This document shows positions 8,581-16,984 of a stretch of 64,000 nt of DNA, piece after piece. This DNA is from Halorientalis pallida. GTDB taxonomy: Archaea > Halobacteriota > Halobacteria > Halobacteriales > Haloarculaceae. How positions within the stretch are numbered: position 1 is the stretch's first letter; each line of letters starts with the position of its first letter. A model generated the notes under the pieces. That model did no database searches and was not told the DNA's origin. It saw only the letters and a program-made list of their open reading frames with translations. Both the position numbers and the translations under genes were made by a program. The DNA is taken from positions 230,327-294,326 of the forward strand of contig NZ_RDFA01000001.1 in the NCBI RefSeq assembly GCF_004118325.1, written 5' to 3'.

Positions 8581-9504
8581 TTACTCCCGGAGGCGAGCGA
8601 CGGTGTCGCCGTCGCGCTCGTCGACCGACACCAGTCCGTCGTCGGACAGATCCGACAGGAGACCGCGCAACCAATCCCGGCCGTACTCCCCACCAGGGAC
8701 GTAATCGACGCGAACTTTCGGTCCGAGTTCGTCGAGCGCGAGTTCCCGGTCGCCCTCGAGCGCACTCACGACCCGCCCGCGCATCTGCCGGCGGCTGCCC
8801 TCGAACTCGGGCTGGGTCGGCACGTCCGGCGCGGTGAAATCGGCCGTCTGGTAGGCGTGACAGAACTCCCGCCAGGGACAGCCCGCCGCGTCACACGAGG
8901 GGGTCTTCTCGCAGGCGACCCCGCCCAGTTCCATGATGGCGTTGTTCCAGATCCGGGACTCGCCTTCGGGCATGAGCTCCTGGGCCGCCCGCTCGAACTC
9001 GCTGTCGTCGTCGGCCACGTCGAAGGCGCGGTGGAGGACGCGTTTGACGTTCGTGTCGACCACCGCGTCGCCGTTGTCGAACGCGAACGAGGCCACTGCG
9101 TTGGCGGTGTAGGGACCGACGCCCATCAACTCGGAGAGTTCGTCCGGGTCGCGGGGGAAGGTGCCATCGTACTCCGAGACGACCTGGTTGGCTGCCTCGT
9201 GGAGGTACTTCGCGCGGTTGTTGTAGCCGAGGCTGTGACTGGTCCAGAACCCCACGACCTCCGCGCGGTCGGCCGCGGCCAGGTCCGCGACGGTCGGCCA
9301 GCGGTCCAGGAAGGCCTGCCAGGCGTCGACCACCCGGTCGAGCTGGGTCTGCTGGCTCATCACCTCCGAGACCAGAATCTCGTAGGCGTCGTCGGTCCGC
9401 CGCCAGGGGTAGTCCCGGTGGTCCGCCTCGTACCACTCGATCAGCGCCGTCCTGACGGTGTCCTCGTCGACTCCGGACAGCGCCGTGGCAGCGTCCTCAC
9501 TCAT
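8581..9504 (-). CDS. mutY: A/G-specific adenine DNA glycosylase
   Basis: 307 aa from ATG 9504. MutY removes adenine mispaired with 8-oxoguanine. Visible parts: SEVMSQQTQLDRVV, the helix-hairpin-helix LMGVGPYTANAVASFAF, the catalytic Asp in VVDTNVKRVLHR, and a four-cysteine Fe-S motif CEKTPSCDAAGCPWREFC. The cysteine spacing is C-x5-C-x4-C-x5-C rather than the usual C-x6-C-x2-C-x5-C. The last ~80 residues (REL.LDELGPKVRVDYVPGG to the end) form a winged-helix-like tail as in other haloarchaeal MutY proteins, not the bacterial NUDIX-like tail. It is divergent from the TenA gene. Confidence 0.93.
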   Translation of the reverse strand: MSEDAATALSGVDEDTVRTALIEWYEADHRDYPWRRTDDAYEILVSEVMSQQTQLDRVVDAWQAFLDRWPTVADLAAADRAEVVGFWTSHSLGYNNRAKYLHEAANQVVSEYDGTFPRDPDELSELMGVGPYTANAVASFAFDNGDAVVDTNVKRVLHRAFDVADDDSEFERAAQELMPEGESRIWNNAIMELGGVACEKTPSCDAAGCPWREFCHAYQTADFTAPDVPTQPEFEGSRRQMRGRVVSALEGDRELALDELGPKVRVDYVPGGEYGRDWLRGLLSDLSDDGLVSVDERDGDTVARLRE

Positions 9505-9606
9505 CGACGCGGCGTAGGGACGACCACTGCTTACGCGTGGCGGTTCGAGAGTGACCACCGCGTGGTACAACCAACAGTTATCATCACGGGTCGCCTGCAC
9601 GATCAC

Positions 9607-10272
9607 ATGGCCATTACCGACGAACTCCGGGCGGCGGCCGATCCGGTCTGGGAGGCGATCCACGACCACGAGATGGTCCGGGGACTCGGCGCGGGGACGC
9701 TCGACGAGGGGCCGTTTCGCTACTGGGTGAAACAGGACTACCTGTACCTGATCGAGTACAGCCGGGTGTTCGCCCACGGTGCGGCCGGAGCCCCGTCGCT
9801 GGACCGGATGGGCACGTTCGCCGAGTTACTTCACGAGACGATCAACACGGAGATGGATCTGCACCGCTCCTACGCCGCCGAGCTTGGGATCTCCGAGCGT
9901 GAACTCGAACGAACCGAGCCCTCGCCGACCACCCAGGCCTACACCGACTTCCTCGTCCGGACCGCCGCCACGGGGACGTTCGGTGACCTCGTCGCCGCCC
10001 TCCTCCCCTGCATGTGGGGATTCAACGAGACGGGGGAACGGCTGGCCGAGCGCGGCAAACCGGACCACGAACAGTACGCCGCCTGGATCGAGATGTACAC
10101 GAGCGAGGAGTTCGCGGAGTTGGCCGACTGGTGCCGGAGCCTGCTGGACGACGTCGCCAGTGACGCCTCCGCCGCCGCGCGAGACCGCTACCGCGACCTG
10201 TTCGTCACGTCCTCGCGGTACGAGTACCTGTTCTGGGACGCGGCCTGGCGAGAGGAGGAGTGGCCGGTCTGA
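9607..10272 (+). CDS. tenA: TenA/thiaminase II family aminopyrimidine aminohydrolase
   Basis: 221 aa helical TenA protein, which salvages the thiamine pyrimidine moiety by hydrolysing aminopyrimidine breakdown products. The nucleophile Cys135 lies in LLPCMWGF and a conserved Glu (206) in YEYLFWDAAW, matching the family. FRYWVKQDYLYLIEYSRVFA is the classic substrate-cavity motif. ATG 9607 follows a TTATCA element by about 27 nt, so the transcript is leaderless and leaves no room for a thiamine riboswitch. The stop TGA abuts the convergent lipoprotein stop as TGATCA. Confidence 0.92.
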   Translation: MAITDELRAAADPVWEAIHDHEMVRGLGAGTLDEGPFRYWVKQDYLYLIEYSRVFAHGAAGAPSLDRMGTFAELLHETINTEMDLHRSYAAELGISERELERTEPSPTTQAYTDFLVRTAATGTFGDLVAALLPCMWGFNETGERLAERGKPDHEQYAAWIEMYTSEEFAELADWCRSLLDDVASDASAAARDRYRDLFVTSSRYEYLFWDAAWREEEWPV

Positions 10273-10839
10273 TCAGGACTCGCAGTAGACGCCCTCGGCG
10301 AACATCCCCTCGCAACTGAGCGTGACCTCGGCGCGAGCGACCGCCGAGACGTCGCCCTCGACCGACTTGCTGACGTTGATCGTCGCCGCTTCGCCGGGCG
10401 CGACCTCGGTGTCACCCGTCGTGCCGAATCCCGTATTCGTTCCCATCTCGGCCCCGTCGGCGTCGAACAGGACCAGATCGTAGCTGTACTCGACGATGTC
10501 CGTCGTCTGCTCACCTGCGTTCCTGACGGTCGTCACGATGACCACCTTGTTCTCGTTCCCACCCTGTCGCTCCAGGCCGTCGACGACGAGCGGGTCGACG
10601 GTGCTCTCGCCGGCGACTTCGATGCCGCCGCTCATCTGTGGGCCCGTATCCGTGGGCGTGCCACCGTCGTCATCGCTGTCGTCGTTCCCGTCGTCCCCGT
10701 CGTCGGTCGGTGTTCCACCGCCGGAGTCGCCGGTACAGCCCGCGAGCGCGCCCCCAGTCGCGACCCCCGCCGTCGCGAGCACTCGGCGTCGCGTGATCGG
10801 TCCGCCCCGTCGAGACTCCTCCGTTCGGTTACCTGTCAT
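10273..10839 (-). CDS. Tat-exported lipoprotein, FxLYD-like domain
   Basis: 188 aa. The twin-arginine motif ITRRRVLATAG and lipobox LAGC (Cys35) mark a Tat-exported, lipid-anchored protein, the usual haloarchaeal route. An acidic Gly/Thr/Asp tether (36-70) leads to a beta-sandwich domain: VVIVTTVRNAGEQTTDIVEYSYDLVLFDADG and APGEAATINVSKSVEG follow the FxLYD pattern. Two late cysteines (LSCEGMF...VYCES) may form a disulphide outside the cell. Ligand unknown. It converges with tenA, with no intergenic base between the stops. Confidence 0.85.
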   Translation of the reverse strand: MTGNRTEESRRGGPITRRRVLATAGVATGGALAGCTGDSGGGTPTDDGDDGNDDSDDDGGTPTDTGPQMSGGIEVAGESTVDPLVVDGLERQGGNENKVVIVTTVRNAGEQTTDIVEYSYDLVLFDADGAEMGTNTGFGTTGDTEVAPGEAATINVSKSVEGDVSAVARAEVTLSCEGMFAEGVYCES

Positions 10840-10941
10840 AGCCGTAAGGTGATATGGGTATCTGAATTAACACTTTGGTTGGAGGGTCGGCGAGCGTGAC
10901 CAGCCGAAAGCTGTTTCCTCGGCCGGCGCCACGTCCCCGGC

Positions 10942-11268
10942 ATGAGTCTCGACGATCTCAAAGACGACGTGGAAGAGACGTACTCGGAGCTTGGCGAGTC
11001 AGTCGACGTGGACCTGGATCGGGAGACACGCAACGAGTTGGCGATGCTCGTCGCGGCGATGGAGCCCGACGACGTGGGCGAACTGCTCCGCCGGGCCGTC
11101 CACATGCAGTTCCAGACCGCCGTCGAGACCGGCAACCTCGATTTCCACCTCCGGAACGCCTACGACGTGACCTACGACGAGTACCTCTCCGGGATGACCT
11201 TCGAGGAGATGACCGGCGGTCAGTTCCCCCAGCAACAGCAGAAAGACGACCGACGGTACCAGTTCTGA
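10942..11268 (+). CDS. Small conserved haloarchaeal protein, 108 aa
   Basis: Very acidic, helical protein: MSLDDLKDDVEETYSELGES..., then ETRNELAMLVAAMEPDDVGELLRRAVHMQFQTAVETG, then a Gln-rich tail (FPQQQQKDDRR). No family is recognised. The tail region GGQFPQQQQKD may be disordered. It converges with the zinc-ribbon gene at 11296-11526, 27 bp between stops. Confidence 0.7.
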   Translation: MSLDDLKDDVEETYSELGESVDVDLDRETRNELAMLVAAMEPDDVGELLRRAVHMQFQTAVETGNLDFHLRNAYDVTYDEYLSGMTFEEMTGGQFPQQQQKDDRRYQF

Positions 11269-11295
11269 GTGCCTCCGCTCGGCGCGGACCGCCAG

Positions 11296-11526
11296 CTAGT
11301 TCGACCCGTCTGTTTCGGCCGTCAGCGTCAACTCCAGGTCCGCCCCGCAACTGTTGCACGCGCCGCGTCGGATCACGTCTCGCAACAACATGTCCTTGAA
11401 ACAGCAGGGACAGGAGATCCCGGTCAGCGGCCCAGGCATGAACTCGAAGGTGTTGTTCTGTGTGACCGTGAACTCCTGTACCCGCGGCGTGACATCGTCG
11501 TCCGTTCCGGCCGGCTCCGAAGACAT
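11296..11526 (-). CDS. Zinc-ribbon microprotein, 76 aa
   Basis: A CPCC pair followed ~20 residues later by CNSC (SCPCCFKDM...GACNSCGADLEL) suggests a four-cysteine zinc ribbon. The first 40 residues are acidic and unstructured. I used ATG 11526 because the five-residue extension adds nothing conserved and a TTTACATA element lies about 25-30 nt upstream. Such CxxC microproteins are frequent in haloarchaea and mostly uncharacterised; regulatory or nucleic-acid-binding roles are usually suspected. Confidence 0.7.
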   Translation of the reverse strand: MSSEPAGTDDDVTPRVQEFTVTQNNTFEFMPGPLTGISCPCCFKDMLLRDVIRRGACNSCGADLELTLTAETDGSN

Positions 11527-11598
11527 GGTAAGTGATACCACATCACAGTATGTAAACCTTCGTCAGACATCGAGCGCGAACCAGTCGGTGTTGCCGGA

Positions 11599-12927
11599 TC
11601 AGCTGGCCGCGTCGACGGCGTCGGCCAGCAGGCTCGCGCCGAGGTCGATCTCCCGTTCGGTCGCGTCCAGCGGCGGGAGGATTCGGAGCGTCTTCCGGCC
11701 ACAGCCCAGCGTGAGCAGGCCGCGGGCGAAGGCCGCGTCCATCACGTCGTCGCGACGCGCTTTCGTGTCGAATTCGACGGCGAGCATGAGTCCTTTCCCG
11801 CGCACGTCGGTCACGGCCGGCCCAGCGTCGAACGTCTCCCGGAACTGTCGGCCGCGCTCGCGGGCGTTGTCCATCAACCCCTGCTCCCGGATCACGTCGA
11901 TAGTGATCGCCCCCTGTGCGCAGGCCAGCAGATCGCCCGCGCCCCAGGTGGAGGAGAGCCGGCTCTCCTCGTCGGGGAACACGTCCTCGCTTGCGATGGT
12001 CGCGCCCACGCGAAGCGCTTTCGCGCCAGCGATCACGTCCGGTTCGATCGGATAGTGGTCCGACGCCCAGAACTCCCCCGTTCGCCCCATGCCCGACTGG
12101 ATCTCGTCGGCGACCAGCAGGAGGTCGTGTTCGTCGACGACCGCCGCCAGTTCCGCGACGAACGCGTCGCTGGGGAACCGATAGCCGCCCTCGCCCTGTA
12201 CCGGTTCGACGACGACGTAGGCCACTTCGTCCGGATCGACGAACCCGCCCGACCCGAGCATCCGCCGGAGACGCGACCCGTCCTCGACGAAGAACCCACA
12301 CCCGCAACTCCCCGGATCGCAGGTCCGGTCGGTACAGAAGGGCACGTCGTGGACGGTCGAGATCTCCGGAAACCGGCGACGGTACACCCCCTTCGACCGG
12401 TTGAGCGAGAGCGCGCCGAGGGTCCGGCCGTGGAAGGCCCCCTCGAACGTGATCGCGTACTTGCCGGCGGTGTGGTCGTAACAGATCTTGATGGCGTTCT
12501 CGACGGCCTCCGCGCCGCTGTTCGAGAGGAAGACCGTGTCCATGCCGTAGTGGTCGGACACGTCGACGAGACGGTCCATCAGATCGGCCGGTCCCGGGAT
12601 CGGCGCGTCGCCCGGCGGGCCGCTGGCCGCGTAGAAGTCCTGCCCGGCGATCTTCGTGGGGTCGGTCAGGTCGAACTCGTCGAGGCGCTCGCGCAGGGTC
12701 GGGTTGTCGTACCCCAGCGGGGCCGCACCGACGTGGGCCGTGAAATCCATGAGGACGTTCCCGTCCACGTCCGTACAGAAGGGGCCGGCCGCCGGTGCCG
12801 TGTGGTCCCAGACGAACTCGTAGACGTAGGTGCTCGGCGCGGCCGGCTCGTGGTGGTAGTCCACCTGCTCCCGCGCGTGCTCACCAGGCAACTCGTCGAC
12901 CCGCGGCTCGACGCTGTCCCGGTCCAT
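11599..12927 (-). CDS. Class III pyridoxal-phosphate aminotransferase
   Basis: 442 aa fold-type I aminotransferase of the ornithine/4-aminobutyrate/lysine group. SNSGAEAVENAIKI is the PLP-phosphate-binding turn, FEGAFHGRTLGALSL the ring-stacking segment, LLVADEIQSGMGRTG contains the Asp that contacts the PLP nitrogen, and Lys303 (AGAKALRVGA) is the expected Schiff-base lysine. An unusual cysteine cluster, CTDRTCDPGSCGCGFF, sits in the middle, in a loop not needed for catalysis. The amino donor cannot be told from sequence; archaeal relatives include amino-acid racemases as well as transaminases. It has its own promoter region upstream. Confidence 0.85.
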   Translation of the reverse strand: MDRDSVEPRVDELPGEHAREQVDYHHEPAAPSTYVYEFVWDHTAPAAGPFCTDVDGNVLMDFTAHVGAAPLGYDNPTLRERLDEFDLTDPTKIAGQDFYAASGPPGDAPIPGPADLMDRLVDVSDHYGMDTVFLSNSGAEAVENAIKICYDHTAGKYAITFEGAFHGRTLGALSLNRSKGVYRRRFPEISTVHDVPFCTDRTCDPGSCGCGFFVEDGSRLRRMLGSGGFVDPDEVAYVVVEPVQGEGGYRFPSDAFVAELAAVVDEHDLLLVADEIQSGMGRTGEFWASDHYPIEPDVIAGAKALRVGATIASEDVFPDEESRLSSTWGAGDLLACAQGAITIDVIREQGLMDNARERGRQFRETFDAGPAVTDVRGKGLMLAVEFDTKARRDDVMDAAFARGLLTLGCGRKTLRILPPLDATEREIDLGASLLADAVDAAS

Positions 12928-13011
12928 GCCCGCAATTCGGTTGCCAATCCGATAAATAATTCGTCGGGTTTCGACAATATTTACTGCTCCCGTCGTTCCG
13001 TCACGTGATCC

Positions 13012-14280
13012 TCAGGCCGTCATCGCGACCGTGACGGCGGTAGCCCCGACCATGAGCGCGAGGCTCCACGCGGCGACCCGGTAGGCGAACCGGCGGTTCG
13101 GGCTGGCGACGGTCAGGCCCGCCTTGACGAGGATGCTCGCGGCGGTCGCCAGCAGTATCGCGAACACGGCCTCGGGCCCCGTGATCGAGCCACCCCGGTA
13201 CAGCAGGACGGCCGAGGTCGTCGCGCCGGCGCTCGAAACGAGCCCCGACATGGCCGCGGTCACGTAGAACCCGGCGGTGCCGAACAGCTGGCGGGCGACG
13301 CTCCCGGCCAGCACGATCAGCAGGAACACGACGCCGAAGCCCAGCGCCCGACGCAGGGAGAAGGGACTCTGGAGGTCGATGTCGACGGATTCGCGCCAGT
13401 CGGCGGAGTAGGCGGCGACCGCGACGCTCCCGACGATCACGGCCCCCAGCGGAACGACCGCACCCACCAGCACGCCCGACTTGATCGTGAACACCAAGGC
13501 GATGACGAGGTTCCGGAGGGCCATCGCCGCGTCGGCCAGCAACACGGCGGCGACCGCGTAGGACGTCGCCCGGTCGTGCTGGCGGACGTGATCGAGCATC
13601 GTCCCCACGACGGCCGTCGAGGAGGCCAGTCCGCCGAAAAACCCCGTCACCGCGATGCCGCGACCACCGTACGTCTGCACGATGGCGTAGTTGACGATCC
13701 CGATGCCAGCCACGGTCACCACCATCAGCCAGACGACGCGCGGTTCCAGCGAGACGGAGAGACCCGCTACCGACACGCTGCGTGACCCTGCCGGCAAGAG
13801 CGGGTAGACCACGAACGCGAGGATGGCGAACTCCGTCGCCGAGCGCAACTCCTGGCGGGACAGGCCCCAGGCGAAGCTGTGAGGTTCCCGCTTGAGGACC
13901 AGCAACAGCGACGATACCACGGCCACCGTGACGCCCTCGACGACGTAGCCCTCGGCGACCAGCGCACCTACGCCGTACGCGACGAGCATCGAGACCGACG
14001 TCGTCAGCGAGAGCCCCCGTTCTTTAGACACCAGTCCCTCGACTGCGAGGACGACTCCCTGGACGACCACCAGCACGGCTCCCACGACCAGCAGGAGCTC
14101 CGCACCGACGACGGTGAAGACGGCTCCGAGCAGGCTGATGAGGGCGAACGTCCGGATACCGGCCGTCTTCTGTGCCCACTCCCGTTCCAGTCCGAGGAAC
14201 ATCCCCAGCGCCGCGGCCAGCACTAACCGAGTCACCTCGGCGTCCAGCGGCGCGGGGATCGTCTGCAGGAGTGGACTCAC
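13012..14280 (-). CDS. MgtC/SapB family membrane protein with DUF4010 domain
   Basis: 422 aa from GTG 14280. An N-terminal MgtC domain (LVLAAALGMFLGLEREW, KTAGIRTFALISLLGAVFT) is followed by the multi-spanning DUF4010 region (GFFGGLASSTAVVGTML, SGLVSSAGATTSAVLLYRGG). In all there are roughly 11-12 membrane segments. MgtC proteins modulate ion homeostasis and membrane energetics; the transported species is unknown. A longer frame to 14316 exists, but a TTAAT element about 26 nt before 14280 favours the GTG. It is divergent from the AI-2E family gene across a 95-bp region. Confidence 0.82.
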   Translation of the reverse strand: MSPLLQTIPAPLDAEVTRLVLAAALGMFLGLEREWAQKTAGIRTFALISLLGAVFTVVGAELLLVVGAVLVVVQGVVLAVEGLVSKERGLSLTTSVSMLVAYGVGALVAEGYVVEGVTVAVVSSLLLVLKREPHSFAWGLSRQELRSATEFAILAFVVYPLLPAGSRSVSVAGLSVSLEPRVVWLMVVTVAGIGIVNYAIVQTYGGRGIAVTGFFGGLASSTAVVGTMLDHVRQHDRATSYAVAAVLLADAAMALRNLVIALVFTIKSGVLVGAVVPLGAVIVGSVAVAAYSADWRESVDIDLQSPFSLRRALGFGVVFLLIVLAGSVARQLFGTAGFYVTAAMSGLVSSAGATTSAVLLYRGGSITGPEAVFAILLATAASILVKAGLTVASPNRRFAYRVAAWSLALMVGATAVTVAMTA

Positions 14281-14374
14281 CCACAGACGTACGCCCTTGA
14301 CCCCATTAAGTAGCACGGTGGTCGGACCCGAGACGTTCGGGGTTCTTATTAGGTAAGCTGAAAAACGGGAGGCT

Positions 14375-15604
14375 ATGGTCGATATCGACCTCGACCGGGC
14401 GCGAGCGTTCTGGTGGGGGCTCGCGGCCGTGTTCGGACTGATCGTCGCCTACGTCGTTCACACGTTCGTCGGCACGTTCGTGTTTGCCATCTTCATCTAC
14501 TACGCGACCCGGCCGGCGTACACGCGGATCCAGCGCCGCATCCGGCGACGCAGTGTCGCTGCGGCCCTCTCGCTCGCCGTCTTCGCACTCCCGGCCGTCG
14601 CACTGCTCGCGTACACCATCGCCATCGCCCTCCAGGAGCTCTCGAAGCTCAACGGCCAGCAACTCGGCCCCGTGATGGAACTGGTCGAACCGTACGTTCC
14701 GGTCTCGGGAATCGTCGAGAATCCCTCGACGCTGATCGATCAAGCGAGCGTCGAGACCGCACAGTCCACCCTCTTCGCCGCGCTCGACTACGCCGGCTTC
14801 ATCGGGAACGGGCTGCTGCACCTGTTCGTGATGTTCGCGCTCGCCTACTACATGCTCAAGGACGGCAGTCGCCTGTCGCGGTGGTTCATCCAGTTCGGCG
14901 ACGAGCGCGGTGTCCTCGAAACGTATGTCAGAGCCGTCGACCAGGACTTCGCGAGCATCTTCTTCGGCAACATCCTCAACGCCATCGTCACCGGCGCGAT
15001 CGGCGCGATCTCGTTCAACCTGCTCAACCTGCTGGGCCCACAGAGTCTGCAGATCCCCTACCCCGCACTGCTCGGCGTCCTGACGGGTGTCGCGAGCCTC
15101 ATCCCCGTAGTGGGCATGAAGATCGTCTACGTGCCGATGCTGGGGTATCTCGGTTACACGGCGTACGTGCAAGACGGTGGCTTCGGCTTCGTCGCGCTCG
15201 TGGCCGGCGTGACCATCGTCATCGTCGACCTGTTGCCCGATTTCATCCTCCGACCGTACGTCTCGGGCCGAAACCTCCACATCGGGCTCGTGATGTTCGC
15301 GTACATCCTCGGACCCCTGCTCTTTGGCTGGCCCGGCATCTTCCTCGGCCCGATCATCCTCGTCCTCGTCTTCCACTTCGCGCGTATCGTCCTCCCGGAG
15401 CTCCTCGCAGGGACGTCGATCCGCCCCGTCGCCGTCGATCCGACGTACCTGACGCGTACCGAGACGACCCCACCACCGGACAACCCCGAACCCAGCGTCG
15501 CCGACGGCGGCCAACACGACGGATCCGACGAGTCCCTGGTGGGCGAATCACCCGCGAACGAGCCCACTGACGGAGACGGTGACGACACGCGAGAAGACGA
15601 CTAA
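14375..15604 (+). CDS. AI-2E family transporter (PerM-like)
   Basis: 409 aa with about eight membrane segments. The family signatures are present: MFALAYYMLKDGSRL, GVLTGVASLIPVVGMK and DFILRPYVSGRNLHIGLVMF, then GPLLFGWPGIFLGPIILVLV. Members export small signalling molecules or ions; none is characterised in haloarchaea. The last ~50 residues are acidic, soluble and probably disordered. A second member lies at 28430-29617 with the same GPxLFGW motif. GGGAGGCT just before the ATG could act as a weak ribosome site. Confidence 0.9.
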   Translation: MVDIDLDRARAFWWGLAAVFGLIVAYVVHTFVGTFVFAIFIYYATRPAYTRIQRRIRRRSVAAALSLAVFALPAVALLAYTIAIALQELSKLNGQQLGPVMELVEPYVPVSGIVENPSTLIDQASVETAQSTLFAALDYAGFIGNGLLHLFVMFALAYYMLKDGSRLSRWFIQFGDERGVLETYVRAVDQDFASIFFGNILNAIVTGAIGAISFNLLNLLGPQSLQIPYPALLGVLTGVASLIPVVGMKIVYVPMLGYLGYTAYVQDGGFGFVALVAGVTIVIVDLLPDFILRPYVSGRNLHIGLVMFAYILGPLLFGWPGIFLGPIILVLVFHFARIVLPELLAGTSIRPVAVDPTYLTRTETTPPPDNPEPSVADGGQHDGSDESLVGESPANEPTDGDGDDTREDD

Positions 15605-15680
15605 GTTCGACTGCGAGAACGAGAGGTCGATCGGCCCCAGATTGCCGACAGATCCGTGACCCGCCACCACGCCAGTTGCC

Positions 15681-15956
15681 TCAGAGGTCGACGTACTGTT
15701 CTTCCCACTCGCGGCGGGCGTCGATCTCCCGTCGGCCACGCCGGGTCAGACTGTAGAAGTTCGTCCGCCTGTCGCGCTGGCCCTTCTCGACGAGGCCCTT
15801 GTCGACGAGGGTGTCGAGGTTCGGGTAGAGGCGACCGTGGTGGATCTCTTTCTCGTAGTACTCTTCGAGTTCCTCCTTGATCGCCAGCCCGTGTGGCTCC
15901 TCCCGGCCGGCGATGACGTACAGCAGGTCACGCTGGAATCCTGTCAGGTCGTACAT
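15681..15956 (-). CDS. PadR-family transcriptional regulator
   Basis: 91 aa winged-helix protein: FQRDLLYVIAGREEPHGLAI, EELEEYYEKEIHHGRLYPNL, LVEKGQRDRRTNFYSLTRRG. HGRLYPNLDTLVDKGLVEKG is the PadR recognition helix and wing. It lacks the long C-terminal dimerisation helices of bacterial PadR, which is common in haloarchaeal members. The ligand is unknown. It is divergent from the amphi-Trp gene at 16179, which is a plausible target. Confidence 0.92.
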   Translation of the reverse strand: MYDLTGFQRDLLYVIAGREEPHGLAIKEELEEYYEKEIHHGRLYPNLDTLVDKGLVEKGQRDRRTNFYSLTRRGRREIDARREWEEQYVDL

Positions 15957-16178
15957 CGGTAATGTCCACTTCCCAATTACTGTCGGAATATGATAAATAT
16001 GTCGAACCTCGATACGTCCGCGGGCCTCAGTGGGACTGCTTCGTGCGGATTCCGTCGTATCACATCGGGGAAACAGTGGCGAACCTATCGCTGGTCAATT
16101 TCTCACCGAAGCGTCACGACGTGATCGACTGCCCGTCGACTGCCACGTTTATCTTCCGTGGCGTCGTAGGGATAATGT

Positions 16179-16457
16179 ATGCCCGAGAAAGTGCTGTTCG
16201 AGACCGAGCGTGTACAACGCCGTGAAGACGTCGCGACATACCTGCGGACGGTCGCCGACAAACTTGACGACGGCGGACCGATCACACTCGAATCGGGTGA
16301 CCAATCCGTCACGATGGAACCGCCCGCGAACGTCGAATTCGAGGTCAAAGCCGAGCGCGAAGGCCCGACCGACTCGCCCGGCGAGCTGAGCATCGAGCTC
16401 GAACTCGAGTGGGACGAAGACACCAGCGGCTCCGACGGATCGCTCAGTATCAAGTAA
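16179..16457 (+). CDS. Amphi-Trp domain protein
   Basis: 92 aa. The sequence MPEKVLFETERVQRREDVATYLRTVADKLDDGGPITLESG followed by VEFEVKAERE matches the amphi-Trp domain, small proteins of unknown function that are widespread in haloarchaea. It ends in an acidic tail. TTTATC about 26-31 nt upstream of the ATG supports a leaderless start. The next 25-140 bp downstream contain the hairpin cluster described separately, so its 3' end may be structured. Confidence 0.8.
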   Translation: MPEKVLFETERVQRREDVATYLRTVADKLDDGGPITLESGDQSVTMEPPANVEFEVKAEREGPTDSPGELSIELELEWDEDTSGSDGSLSIK

Positions 16458-16481
16458 CCCCAGTCTATCGGCTGTTCAGTT

Positions 16482-16595
16482 CGTGGTTCACGTCGAATGG
16501 AAAGCGAACCACGCGGGGGTGAAAAGACCCCGCGTGGTTGCTTGCCGCCCTGAATTGGTCCCCGCTGACGCTTCGGCCCTCCAAGCGAAGCGTCA
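16482..16595. other. Non-coding patch with three inverted-repeat elements, two mutually exclusive
   Basis: Three inverted repeats lie within 114 bp. (1) CGTGGTTC (16482-16489) can pair with GAACCACG (16506-16513). (2) AACCACGCGGGG (16507-16518) is perfectly complementary to CCCCGCGTGGTT (16528-16539) with a 9-nt loop, a 12-bp stem. (3) TGACGCTTCG (16566-16575) pairs with CGAAGCGTCA (16586-16595), 10-nt loop. Pairings 1 and 2 use the same central bases, so they exclude each other, as in attenuators. No credible reading frame crosses the patch. It could be a structured RNA, a transcription-termination region after the amphi-Trp gene, or the remaining end of an IS200/IS605-type element, which often ends in hairpins. 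Confidence 0.6.
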
Positions 16596-16734
16596 CCTGA
16601 ACGCAGTAGCCATAATCACTTAAATGTACCGGCCATGCCAATTCTATACGCCGTCGGGCAGTTTGCTGTTACTTTTCAATTTCTGGGAGCGCGTCGTGCG
16701 CAGCTGTCGACTCTCGGCCGAGAAGAGTGACCGA

Positions 16735-16881
16735 TCAGATATACTCCTCTTCGAGCACCCACCCGAGGGCCCGCTTGTAGTAGGTGAACATCTGCCTAAC
16801 GCCCTGGTGGTTCATGTTCTCGTCGTCGAGTTGTTCCTTCAGAAACTCGTACTGCTCGCGGATTTCCTCTTCGTCGCGCAT
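16735..16881 (-). CDS. Helical microprotein, 48 aa
   Basis: Reading the minus strand from the ATG at 16881 gives MRDEEEIREQYEFLKEQLDD, ENMNHQGVRQMFTYYKRALG, WVLEEEYI and a stop at 16735-16737. The protein is an acidic two-helix hairpin candidate with aromatic residues in the second helix. The codon bias is strongly GC-ending at third positions, as in real genes here. Divergent from the zinc-ribbon gene at 16985 across about 100 bp that contain a TATTTTC element. Family unknown, but small proteins of this style are common in haloarchaea. Confidence 0.7.
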   Translation of the reverse strand: MRDEEEIREQYEFLKEQLDDENMNHQGVRQMFTYYKRALGWVLEEEYI

Positions 16882-16984
16882 ATACACCGTGAGGGACGGG
16901 AGCGTGAAGTATTTTCACACTCACGGGAGCCGAAAACGGGTGGCGAGCGGGTCTGTTTTGAGGCTGGCCCCGATAGAGCAGAGC

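Noticed and set aside
9505..9606. Possible thiamine riboswitch upstream of tenA
   Set aside because: The leader between the TATA element and ATG is only about 25 nt; no TPP-box-like helices fit.
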